Made by a program: the position numbers and the translations under genes
The notes under the pieces: generated by a model
The model's input: only the letters and a program-made list of their open reading frames with translations
Told to the model about the DNA's origin: nothing
The model's database searches: none
Shown here: piece after piece, positions 7,966 to 15,373 of the stretch
Layout: each line of letters opens with the position of its first letter
Position numbering within the stretch: the stretch's first letter is position 1
NCBI GenBank assembly: GCA_021819205.1
Contig: JAKARV010000004.1
Location: forward strand, 1 to 64,000
DNA from: Actinomycetes bacterium
Lineage (GTDB): Bacteria; Actinomycetota; Acidimicrobiia; Acidimicrobiales; Acidimicrobiaceae
Direction of reading: 5' to 3'
Length of the DNA stretch: 64,000 nucleotides

Positions 7966-9231
7966 CTACTCCTCCTCCACCGAGATGCCGGCGCCCAGCG
8001 CCACCAGGTTCTCGACTAGCCCGTCGTAACCGCGCTCGATGTGCTCGATCCCGGTTATCACGGTCTCGTTCTCGGCGCCAAGCGCGCCTACCACCAGGGC
8101 AGCACCGGCACGGATATCATAGGCTTGCACCCGGCCACCGACCAACTTTGGAACCCCTCTTACCACCACGTGATGTCCCTCCGAGATGAGGTCGGCACCG
8201 AGCCTCCGGAGCTCGTCCAGATAGCGAAAACGGCCGGAGAAGAGGTTCTCGCTAACCACGCTCACCCCCTGGGCCCGACTGAGCATGGCGACCAGCATCG
8301 GCTTGTAATCGGTGGCGACGCCGGGATAGGGGAGCGTCTGGATGTCGGCGGCAAGCGGCCGTGGACCCGCCTCCGCCACCAAGCCACCGGGTACCGGACG
8401 GACCGAGACCCCGCAGGCTTCGAGCTTGCGGATGAGGATCTCCATTATCGAGAAGTCGATCCCCGCCAGCTCCAGCCTGCCACCGACCATCCCCAAGGCG
8501 GTCAGGTAAGTAGCAGCGACCACCCGATCGCCGACTACGGAGTGGTTCATTGGCGAAAGTCGATCCACCCCCTCGATGACGATGCGCGACGTCCCCGCGC
8601 CCTGGATCCGAGCCCCCATCGAGGAGAGAGCGGCAGCAAGATCCACCACCTCCGGCTCTCGGGCCGCGTTCTCGATCACGGTGGTCCCTCGGGCCCGTAC
8701 CGCGGCCATGATGGCGTTGTCGGTAGCGGTGTGGGATGGGAACTCGAAGACAAGGTCCGCTCCCTCCAAATGTGGCGCTTTGACCTCCATATAGGTATTG
8801 AAGTGCTCAAAGCTGGCACCTAGGCGCGTAAGGGCGTCTTCATGGATGTCGATCGGCCGGGTTCCGAAGTCGTCTCCGCCGGGGTTGGCAAGGCGCGCCC
8901 TGCCAACCACTGCGAGCAGCGGTCCCGTAAGAACAATGGATGCCCGGATCCGCTTCACCAGGTCAACCGGAGGATAAGGACTCAGCTCGTCGGCGGCGGG
9001 TACCGTGATCTCGAGTTCGTGCCTTCCACTCCACGAACTGGGAGCCCCGATGGCCGCGAGGATCTCCCGCATCACCTCGACATCGGAGATCCGGGGAACG
9101 TTTTGAAGCCGGTGCACGCCCGCCGCAAGCAGGGTCGCTGCCATCAGCTTCAAGACGGAGTTCTTGGCACCCTGAAGCTTGAGCGAGCCGTCGAGCGCGC
9201 TCGCGTACCCGACACGGTAGATTCGCCCCAC
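7966..9231 (-). CDS. murA: UDP-N-acetylglucosamine 1-carboxyvinyltransferase
   Basis: A 421-residue EPSP-synthase-fold enzyme that adds enolpyruvate to UDP-GlcNAc, the first committed step of peptidoglycan synthesis. Motifs are LQGAKNSVLKLMAATLLA, KRIRASIVLTGPLLA, GVATDYKPMLVAML and AGAALVVGALGAE. The usual active-site Cys is Asp120 (NPGGDDFGTRP), as in mycobacteria, which predicts intrinsic fosfomycin resistance. I chose GTG 9231, which has GGAGG 5 bases upstream; a TTG at 9243 is also in frame. It is the first gene of the murA-meaB-ech-treS operon. Confidence 0.93.
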   Translation of the reverse strand: MGRIYRVGYASALDGSLKLQGAKNSVLKLMAATLLAAGVHRLQNVPRISDVEVMREILAAIGAPSSWSGRHELEITVPAADELSPYPPVDLVKRIRASIVLTGPLLAVVGRARLANPGGDDFGTRPIDIHEDALTRLGASFEHFNTYMEVKAPHLEGADLVFEFPSHTATDNAIMAAVRARGTTVIENAAREPEVVDLAAALSSMGARIQGAGTSRIVIEGVDRLSPMNHSVVGDRVVAATYLTALGMVGGRLELAGIDFSIMEILIRKLEACGVSVRPVPGGLVAEAGPRPLAADIQTLPYPGVATDYKPMLVAMLSRAQGVSVVSENLFSGRFRYLDELRRLGADLISEGHHVVVRGVPKLVGGRVQAYDIRAGAALVVGALGAENETVITGIEHIERGYDGLVENLVALGAGISVEEE

Positions 9232-9321
9232 CTTCTCCTCCAACTCCGATGCTTACCAGAGCAGCCTTGTTGCTGATCCCCCTAGCCTAAAGGGCGTGTC
9301 TACTCTCGACCCCCGGTAAGC

Positions 9322-10794
9322 GTGCACGCAAAAATGAGCCGGCTCACTCTGGATGTCGAGCTTCTGGATACCGCTCCCATCGACCAGCCCTACCTCGTCG
9401 AGGAAGAGCGGGACGAGGAGTTCGTACAGGCGCACGGGCCCTTCGCCTCCTATCGGCGCTTTGCCACCGGAGAGAACCGTTTCCGGATCGAAGCCGACCT
9501 GCCAAAAACCGAGCTAAATTTCCTGCTCAAGCCGGCCTTCTCCCGGATGCTCCGCGGCAAAGGCAGGCTCATCAAGCGGCTCATGCCTCCAAGACCGCTC
9601 TCTCCAGAGAGCCTCTCGCTGCTCGGCCTAATGTTCTGGACCACCGCAATCATCGCCTACTGCGGCACCCTGCTCGGGCAGACGCTCGCCTTTGCCGCCC
9701 CGACCCTTGGCGCAAGCGCTTTTGGCCAGGCGGCGGCGCTCTCCGCCGCCCGCGTCGACGTGCTCCTGGCGCTGCCGCTCGCCCGAATGGCTGATCGGCG
9801 CGTTGGACGGGCGCGCATGCTCCGCATTGGCGTCGTCCTCGCGGTAGGGGCGACCACGCTCGCCGCCCTCTCCCCCAACATCTACTGGCTGACCGTTCTG
9901 GAGATCCTCGCCAAGGCCGGCGCAACCACATCAACCCTCCTCATCGCGATCGTGCTCACCGAGACCGTCGAGGAGACCGCCAGGGCCTGGTCGCTAGCGG
10001 TGCTCGTAATCGCCACCGCGTTCGGAACCGGCTCAGCCGCAATCATGGTCGCCGGACTCGGCCTTGCGCCCCAGGCATGGCGGATCATGTTTCTGCTCGC
10101 TGGCGTTGGACTGCTGCTCGCCGCCCGGCTCCGGAGGCTGCAGGACACGACCAGGTTCCTCGCCCACCCGGAGAACCTGCCGGTTAAGGCCCTGCTCGAC
10201 CGGTCCCACCGCAAGCGGCTGATCATCGTATCCATCGCCGCCTGCATGATCAACCTCTTCTACATCCCCCAATCGCAACTCCGAAACCAGTTCCTCCGTT
10301 TCGATCGCCATCTGAGCGCGCCGGAGATCTCTCTCTTTACGCTGGGGACCAATCTCCCTGGGGGGATCGGGCTTGCCATCGGCGCCCGCTGGTCGGAAGT
10401 CCGGGGGCGAAAGCCAATCGCCGTCTTTGGACTATTTGCGGGATCGATCCTGGCCGGACTCGCCTTTATCAGCTCGGGCTGGCTGATGTTCACGCTCGCC
10501 GCACTCGGGGCCGCCGCCGGAACCGCGGCCGTGCCAGCGATGGCCGTCTACGGTCCGGAACTCTTCCCGACGCGGCTCCGCGCCAGCGCCAACGCCGTCG
10601 TCACCGTGCTCTCCAGGGTCGGGAGCATCGCCGGTCTCTTCCTGGTCGGGTTGGGAGCGTCCGGTGGCCTCGGCTACGGACTCCCAATCGCTATGCTGGC
10701 GGCGGCGCCGCTCCTCCTCTCCCTGATCGTCCTGCTCTTCTTTCCGGAGACCAAGGGCACTTCGCTGGAGTCGATCAACCCGGAAGACCTCTGA
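9322..10794 (+). CDS. Major facilitator superfamily transporter
   Basis: A protein of about 490 residues with a polar cytoplasmic N-terminus of about 95 residues, then some 11-12 hydrophobic segments. MFS signatures are LARMADRRVGRARMLRIG (loop 2-3), GARWSEVRGRKPIAVFG (loop 8-9) and the C-terminal FFPETKGTSLESIN, typical of the sugar/organic-acid porter branch. The start is uncertain: GTG 9322 or ATG 9334, neither with a good Shine-Dalgarno sequence. The substrate is unknown, and no neighbour points to one. Confidence 0.85.
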   Translation: MHAKMSRLTLDVELLDTAPIDQPYLVEEERDEEFVQAHGPFASYRRFATGENRFRIEADLPKTELNFLLKPAFSRMLRGKGRLIKRLMPPRPLSPESLSLLGLMFWTTAIIAYCGTLLGQTLAFAAPTLGASAFGQAAALSAARVDVLLALPLARMADRRVGRARMLRIGVVLAVGATTLAALSPNIYWLTVLEILAKAGATTSTLLIAIVLTETVEETARAWSLAVLVIATAFGTGSAAIMVAGLGLAPQAWRIMFLLAGVGLLLAARLRRLQDTTRFLAHPENLPVKALLDRSHRKRLIIVSIAACMINLFYIPQSQLRNQFLRFDRHLSAPEISLFTLGTNLPGGIGLAIGARWSEVRGRKPIAVFGLFAGSILAGLAFISSGWLMFTLAALGAAAGTAAVPAMAVYGPELFPTRLRASANAVVTVLSRVGSIAGLFLVGLGASGGLGYGLPIAMLAAAPLLLSLIVLLFFPETKGTSLESINPEDL

Positions 10795-10851
10795 GGCGTG
10801 CTCCAGCCTCTACATCGCATCCTCTTTTGGGGCCGCCGGAGCTCTCAAGGA

Positions 10852-10894
10852 CTGGGGAACTTCGATGAGCGACCCTGGGGAATTTCAATGAGCG
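10852..10894. repeat. Tandem IS21-type terminal repeats (2 x 20 bp)
   Basis: CTGGGGAACTTCGATGAGCG (10852-10871) and CTGGGGAATTTCAATGAGCG (10875-10894) match at 18 of 20 positions and are spaced 23 bases apart. IS21 transposase-binding sites are short multiple terminal repeats of this kind. Confidence 0.55.
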
Positions 10895-10924
10895 GCATCA
10901 CTGTAGCGAAAGTCGTGCCTCAAT

Positions 10925-10954
10925 GAATTGCGGCTCCAGAAGGAGCCGCAATTC
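10925..10954. repeat. Perfect 13-bp hairpin with AGAA loop
   Basis: GAATTGCGGCTCC and its exact reverse complement flank the loop AGAA. No T-run follows on either strand, so it is not a standard intrinsic terminator. It may stop transcription leaving the MFS gene, or be part of the IS21 relic. Confidence 0.5.
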
Positions 10955-11219
10955 GAGGCGGCGGCGGGGTTGACCCACTGGATTGGCGCCTCAATTGAAA
11001 ACGCTTCACCATTCTGGCCCCACTTTGATTGAGTGATTGGGCCCCACCCGCTGTCAATTTACTCGGTCGGCCAAAGCCAAACGACGCTTGGACGCGCCAC
11101 CTCCTCCTTTCACTCCCCGTGGCTGAATCATGAAGCTTGCCAGTGGGATGCGATAAAAGATTGCTGCCCTTGGATAGCCCCTCGGGGCCATCGGCTTCCA
11201 CGGTCTGAGCCTACCCCCA

Positions 11220-11432
11220 TCATGGCCGCCTCGCGTTGGCAGCTGCTCTTAGGCGGTAGGAGTCCGTGCCGGCCTCCAAGATCTTGGCCCGAAAGGTGAT
11301 GCGGTCGACCACCGCTGCCGCCAAGCGGGCATGCGGGAAGACCGGCAGTCCCCGATACCGGTTCTCCGGAAGCATATTAAGCAGCAGAAAAGTCCCGGCT
11401 GACGAAAGCCCTATCCTGGCCGCTACCGGCAA
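11220..11432 (-). pseudogene. IstB (IS21 helper ATPase) C-terminal fragment
   Basis: The short minus-strand frame ends with AAAVVDRITFRAKILEAGTD followed by SYRLRAA. This matches the conserved IstB tail (ALLDRL-hydrophobic-GESYRLR). The preceding residues do not look like the IstB core, and the Walker motifs are absent. I read it as the end of a truncated and rearranged istB. Confidence 0.5.
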
Positions 11433-11472
11433 GGCGACTGGTTTACTTGCGGATATCCCAGTAGAAGGGCGA

Positions 11473-12057
11473 CTATCGCGGCGTGTCCAGCGCCTCGAGT
11501 ATAAAGATCTCGACCCGCTCCCACACCTGGCGGGCCGCCAACCGCCCGTACTCGGGCCCTTTTGGATCGAGGAAACCTGGCACGGCTCCCGGGTAGACGA
11601 AAAACTCTGCCTCCAAGCCGCGCTGGATAAGCCGATCCTCCTCCTCCCGAATCGAAGCAGAACTCAGCCGAGGGCCGCTCCCTGGAAAGTGGGCCTGTAG
11701 CGCACCGAGAGCCCCGTCCGCGTCACCCAGTTCATGGAGGCCGGGGGGGTCGAGCAGAGCCAGCGCCGGCACCGGCTGGACTTTGGCTAGGGCAAGCGCC
11801 CCTGTTGCTGCCGCCTCAGCTGCGACAACACCGATTGGACCAATCGTAAGCATCGATCGGAGCCACTTCGCGGCTGCGATCAGCTCCCCGGCAGACACCC
11901 CTCCTACCGCAAGTATGACCAACTCCTCCAGATCGAGAGCCCGGCACGCCTCAAGCCGGAGCCCCCGAGAGCCCCCGGCAACCACCACACCGCGGCTACC
12001 GGCATTGCGGGTAAGGTACCCAGACGCTCCGTCGCCGAGCGCGACCAACTCTCCCAT
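11473..12057 (-). CDS. Dienelactone-hydrolase-like protein lacking the catalytic triad
   Basis: A 194-residue protein with the C-terminal signature of dienelactone hydrolases (FFVYPGAVPGFLDPKGPEY, then an Ala/Arg helix). Family members have YPGAGHGF here; the catalytic His is replaced by Pro. The nucleophile elbow, normally GFCxGG, reads VVAAEAAATGA and has no Cys or Ser at the right place. It is shorter than the usual 230-250 residues. It is therefore probably not a hydrolase and may be a binding or structural homologue. The start is ATG 12057. Confidence 0.65.
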   Translation of the reverse strand: MGELVALGDGASGYLTRNAGSRGVVVAGGSRGLRLEACRALDLEELVILAVGGVSAGELIAAAKWLRSMLTIGPIGVVAAEAAATGALALAKVQPVPALALLDPPGLHELGDADGALGALQAHFPGSGPRLSSASIREEEDRLIQRGLEAEFFVYPGAVPGFLDPKGPEYGRLAARQVWERVEIFILEALDTPR

Positions 12058-12094
12058 CCGGCGAGCCTACGGGCTAAAACGGCGGGTACAGCCG

Positions 12095-12550
12095 CTAGTA
12101 CCGGCCACCGAGCTTCCGGTGATCCCAGCTCGCCACCCGCTCCACTTCGAGTGAGATGGCTACCCGCTTCGGCGCCGAGGCCAGGAAGTCGGCGGGCTCG
12201 ACGTTGCCGACCGAGTACCGCTCGAGCAGTGCCCTGCCGACCCGCTCGACGGTCTCGATCTCGGTGTGGAGGTGCGCGGTCGCATACAGCGTGACGCCCC
12301 GCAACTCCTCATAGCTCTCCCCCGCCTCGAGCAGTGCGGTAACCCTCGGATCCCTGCCCAGGTTCGCCGCCTTCTGCGAGCGCCGGTAAGTCCAGCACCA
12401 AACCGTGCCGTCGATCAGCGCGTACCACATCGCCACCAGGTGGGGGCGACCGTCTGGCAGCGTCGAGGCCAGCACCATCGTCTTGCCCTCCACCAGAAAG
12501 GCATCGACCTCCGCGTCGCTCATGGCGACCACCGAGCGTCTCTTTGCCAT
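12095..12550 (-). CDS. Pyridoxamine 5'-phosphate oxidase-like (split-barrel) flavin/F420-binding protein
   Basis: A 151-residue split barrel: VLASTLPDGRPHLVAMWYAL, WTYRRSQKAANLGRDPRVTALLE and LRGVTLYATAHL. The pattern is that of actinobacterial PPOX-class proteins, many of which use F420 or FMN. ATG 12550 has GGGAGG 4 bases upstream. It lies 14 bases downstream of fumC, so it is probably co-transcribed with it. The substrate is unknown. Confidence 0.82.
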   Translation of the reverse strand: MAKRRSVVAMSDAEVDAFLVEGKTMVLASTLPDGRPHLVAMWYALIDGTVWCWTYRRSQKAANLGRDPRVTALLEAGESYEELRGVTLYATAHLHTEIETVERVGRALLERYSVGNVEPADFLASAPKRVAISLEVERVASWDHRKLGGRY

Positions 12551-12564
12551 CGAACCTCCCGGCG

Positions 12565-13956
12565 CTACTTTACGATCCCACCTCGGGTCATGGCCATCAC
12601 ATCGAGCGCCCGATCGGCCTCCTCCTCGGTGAGCAGCGCTTCGTCGACGACGACCGAGCGGATGTCCCGACCGGTGGCCAGCGCCACCTTGATGACGTGA
12701 GCCGCCTTCTCGTAGCCGATGTAGGGGTTGAGCGAGGTCCCAATCGATGGCGTGGAGTAAGCGTAATTCCGGCACCGGTCAACGTCGGCCACGATCCCGT
12801 CCACGCACTTGCTCGCCATCTGGCTAGCGATTGCGGCCATGATCTCGATCGAGTCGAGGACCGCATCGGCAATCACCGGTTGCATCACGTTGAGCTCAAA
12901 GTTCCCCGCAGACCCGCCAAAGGCCACCGTGGCGTCGTTGCCGATGACCCTGGCGACGACCTGGGTCATCGCCTCCGGGATCACCGGGTTAACCTTCCCA
13001 GGCATGATCGACGATCCCGGCTGCAGATCGGGGAGGTGGATCTCGCCAAGGCCACACCTCGGCCCCGATGACATCCAACGAAGGTCGTTCGCCAGTTTGT
13101 GGTAGGCCATCGCCAAATTTCGGAGCGCGGCCGAGAAGAAGACCACACCGTCACGGGCGCCATGCGCCTCGAAGTGGTTGGCCGCCTCCCGCACCGGAAC
13201 CCCAAGCCGCTCTCGAAGCAGTACCAGCAGCCTGCTGGCAAAGCCCGGAGGAGCGTTCAACCCGGTCCCGACGGCGGTGCCGCCAAGGGGGACCTCGGCG
13301 ACCTCCTCGATCGCAAAGGCTATCCGGCGGCTGGCGTTGGCAATTGCCGCAGCGTAACCCGAGAACTCCTGTCCCAGAGTGATCGGGGTCGCATCCATAA
13401 GATGAGTCCTTCCCGCCTTCACCACTTCGGAGAAGTCCACCGCCTTGGCGTCGAGCGAGGCTTCGAGGTTGGCGAGGGCGGGCATGAGCCGCTCGGTGGA
13501 TTCGATAAGGATGGCGAGATGAAGGGCGGTCGGAAAGACGTCGTTCGATGACTGCGACGCGTTCACGTGGTCGTTGGGAAGCACGGTGACACCACCTTTG
13601 GCGGTGGCGATGTGCGCGATCACCTCGTTGACATTCATATTGGTCGAGGTACCGGAGCCGGTCTGGAAGACGTCCACCGGGAACTCTTGCGGGTGCTTGC
13701 CCAAGGCGACCTCTTCACACGCGGCAACGATCGCATCCCTGATTTCGGCGTCGATCAAACCCAACTCGCAGTTGACCTTGGCCGCAGCCCATTTGATCCA
13801 GGCAAGCGCCTTGATCAGCGAGAGTGGCAATCGTCTCCCTGAAATCGGAAAGTTGTCTACGGCCCGCTGCGTCTGGGCGCCCCAGAGGGCGGAGGTGGGT
13901 ACCAGAACTTCGCCCATGGTATCCTTCTCGACCCTCGTCGACTTCTCTTCAGCCAT
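12565..13956 (-). CDS. fumC: Fumarate hydratase, class II
   Basis: A 463-residue member of the aspartase/fumarase superfamily that hydrates fumarate to malate in the TCA cycle. It shows [51 protein letters not shown], the [13 protein letters not shown] catalytic-His segment, and the signature [17 protein letters not shown]. Its length fits the oxygen-stable class II. ATG 13956 has GGAGG 5 bases upstream. Confidence 0.97.
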   Translation of the reverse strand: MAEEKSTRVEKDTMGEVLVPTSALWGAQTQRAVDNFPISGRRLPLSLIKALAWIKWAAAKVNCELGLIDAEIRDAIVAACEEVALGKHPQEFPVDVFQTGSGTSTNMNVNEVIAHIATAKGGVTVLPNDHVNASQSSNDVFPTALHLAILIESTERLMPALANLEASLDAKAVDFSEVVKAGRTHLMDATPITLGQEFSGYAAAIANASRRIAFAIEEVAEVPLGGTAVGTGLNAPPGFASRLLVLLRERLGVPVREAANHFEAHGARDGVVFFSAALRNLAMAYHKLANDLRWMSSGPRCGLGEIHLPDLQPGSSIMPGKVNPVIPEAMTQVVARVIGNDATVAFGGSAGNFELNVMQPVIADAVLDSIEIMAAIASQMASKCVDGIVADVDRCRNYAYSTPSIGTSLNPYIGYEKAAHVIKVALATGRDIRSVVVDEALLTEEEADRALDVMAMTRGGIVK

Positions 13957-14010
13957 AATCTCCTCCCTCCAACAACCTATCGGCAGGCGCCTACGGGGTC
14001 AAGCCCAGGC

Positions 14011-14016
14011 TACCAT
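14011..14016 (+). promoter_or_regulatory. -10 element TACCAT of a leaderless promoter
   Basis: TACCAT ends 8 bases before the ATG at 14025, with no Shine-Dalgarno sequence between them. Confidence 0.35.
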
Positions 14017-14024
14017 CATCAGCT

Positions 14025-14966
14025 ATGCGGACAGTTTTGGGACACGAGGGCAAGATACTAGTCGAGGAGATCGGCCGCCCCGAGCCCGGGGTCGGAGAGG
14101 CTTTGGTCAAGGTAGCCGCCTCGGGAATCAACGCAGCCGATTGGATGCAAGCACGGGGAAAGTACCCGCCCCCGCCCGGCTTCGCCCCCGACCGTCTTGG
14201 CTTGGAGTTCTCCGGCACGGTAGCTGGCTGCGGCGAGGGAGTGCGCCGGCTCGCCATGGGAGAACCGGTCATGGGCATCACCGGCGGCGAGGCGCAATCA
14301 GAGTACATCACCGTGCCCGAGTCCGCACTGGTACCGGTTCCGGAAGGCGTGGACCTGATCGCTGCGGGCGGATTCCCCGAAGCAGCGTTCACCGCCGTTG
14401 ACGCCCTCTTCAATCAGGCGAATTTGGCGCTTGGCGACCGCGTGCTCGTGACCGGCGCGCTCGGAGGTGTCGGGAGCGCAGCAATCCAGATAGCTGCGCT
14501 GGCTGGTGCCCAGACGACCGCCTGGATCAGGAGCCACGACCGCGACGCCGAAGCGCTTGGGCTTGGAGCGCAAGAGACCCTGGTAACCGCCGAGATTGCA
14601 CAAGCAGGGCCTTGGGACATCGTCATCGAGCTGGTTACACCGCGCAACATCCCCAGCTACCTTGGGCGGCTCGCGATCGGCGCCCGGGTGGTTGTCATCG
14701 GATTTGCCGGTGGGGCCAGCGTAGAAGTGGATGTACGTGCGCTCGCCACAAAGCGCGCCTCGATCGCCGCTTCGACGTTGAGGACCCGCCCGTGGAGCGA
14801 GAAGTCGCTGCTTGCGCAGAAGGTAGAGAGGCACTTGCTGGACGCGCTTGCGTCCCGCGCCTACCGGATTCCGGTCGAGGCCACATACCCAGTGGCAGAG
14901 GCTGCAGCGGCCTACGACCACTTCCTCCGGCCGGGGAAACTCGGCAAGGTGGTGATTGCGTTCTAG
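14025..14966 (+). CDS. NADPH:quinone oxidoreductase-like, zinc-independent MDR family
   Basis: A 313-residue medium-chain reductase. Features are the N-terminal GroES-like domain (PGVGEALVKVAASGINAADW, GLEFSGTVAGCGEGV) and the Rossmann domain with VLVTGALGGVGSAAIQIAAL. The zinc-binding Cys ligands of alcohol dehydrogenases are missing, and the C-terminus ends in the usual PGKLGKVVI. It probably reduces quinones or enones with NADPH; the true substrate is unknown. It is convergent with the LysM gene, with only 5 bases between the stop codons. Confidence 0.88.
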   Translation: MRTVLGHEGKILVEEIGRPEPGVGEALVKVAASGINAADWMQARGKYPPPPGFAPDRLGLEFSGTVAGCGEGVRRLAMGEPVMGITGGEAQSEYITVPESALVPVPEGVDLIAAGGFPEAAFTAVDALFNQANLALGDRVLVTGALGGVGSAAIQIAALAGAQTTAWIRSHDRDAEALGLGAQETLVTAEIAQAGPWDIVIELVTPRNIPSYLGRLAIGARVVVIGFAGGASVEVDVRALATKRASIAASTLRTRPWSEKSLLAQKVERHLLDALASRAYRIPVEATYPVAEAAAAYDHFLRPGKLGKVVIAF

Positions 14967-14971
14967 CCGTG

Positions 14972-15313
14972 CTATCCGGGGACGAGCAACCGCTCGCCAG
15001 GATAGATAACCGCCGAGCGGGTCTGGTGCTCAAGCCGATAGACCAGCGGGTAAGGGTCTCCCCCGCCATCAAACTTCTCGGCTATCCCGAGAAGCGTGTC
15101 TCCGGGCTTGACCACGTAGTAGCTGGCACCCGCCGAAGAAGCGGGCAACTGGCGATCGGCTAGCCGGACTGCACAGGCAACCGCGCCCAAAAGTACCACA
15201 CCGGCCGCTAGCACCTCGGCGATCCGAGATTTCCGCGACCGGCGGCGCGGTGCCACGGAGCAGGTGGCAACCACAAACGGCTTGACGCTACTGCGATCTT
15301 TTGTCAAGGTCAT
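14972..15313 (-). CDS. LysM-domain membrane protein under SOS control, YneA/ChiZ/DivS-like
   Basis: A 113-residue protein: a basic N-terminus (RRRSRKSR), one membrane segment (about 31-50) and a C-terminal LysM domain (YYVVKPGDTLLGIAEKF to YPGERLLVPG) that binds peptidoglycan outside the cell. This architecture matches the SOS-induced cell-division inhibitors YneA of Bacillus, Rv2719c/ChiZ of Mycobacterium and DivS of Corynebacterium. A perfect SOS box lies 3 bases upstream of the ATG. Unlike those genes it is not beside lexA here. It probably delays division during DNA damage (inference). Confidence 0.8.
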   Translation of the reverse strand: MTLTKDRSSVKPFVVATCSVAPRRRSRKSRIAEVLAAGVVLLGAVACAVRLADRQLPASSAGASYYVVKPGDTLLGIAEKFDGGGDPYPLVYRLEHQTRSAVIYPGERLLVPG

Positions 15314-15316
15314 GAT

Positions 15317-15332
15317 TCGAACTTTAGTTCGA
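15317..15332 (-). promoter_or_regulatory. LexA-binding SOS box overlapping the -10 of the LysM gene
   Basis: TCGAACTAAAGTTCGA (minus strand) is a perfect inverted repeat matching the actinobacterial consensus TCGAAC-N4-GTTCGA. Its centre contains TAAAGT (15326-15321), a -10-like hexamer 7 bases before the ATG. LexA bound here would cover the promoter of a leaderless transcript. Confidence 0.85.
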
Positions 15333-15373
15333 GGCTACGACACCGCTTCACTTAGCATCGTGAGACCTTGGGA

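Larger units (their letters stand above)
10800..11460 (-). mobile_element. Decayed IS21-family element
   Basis: There is no intact gene in this stretch. Three features suggest an IS21 relic: two near-identical 20-base terminal-type repeats at 10852-10894, a GGCCCCACTTTGATTGAGTG type segment at about 11015-11050 like IS21 flanks, and a fragment matching the C-terminus of IstB at 11220-11432 on the minus strand. The boundaries are approximate. Confidence 0.5.
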
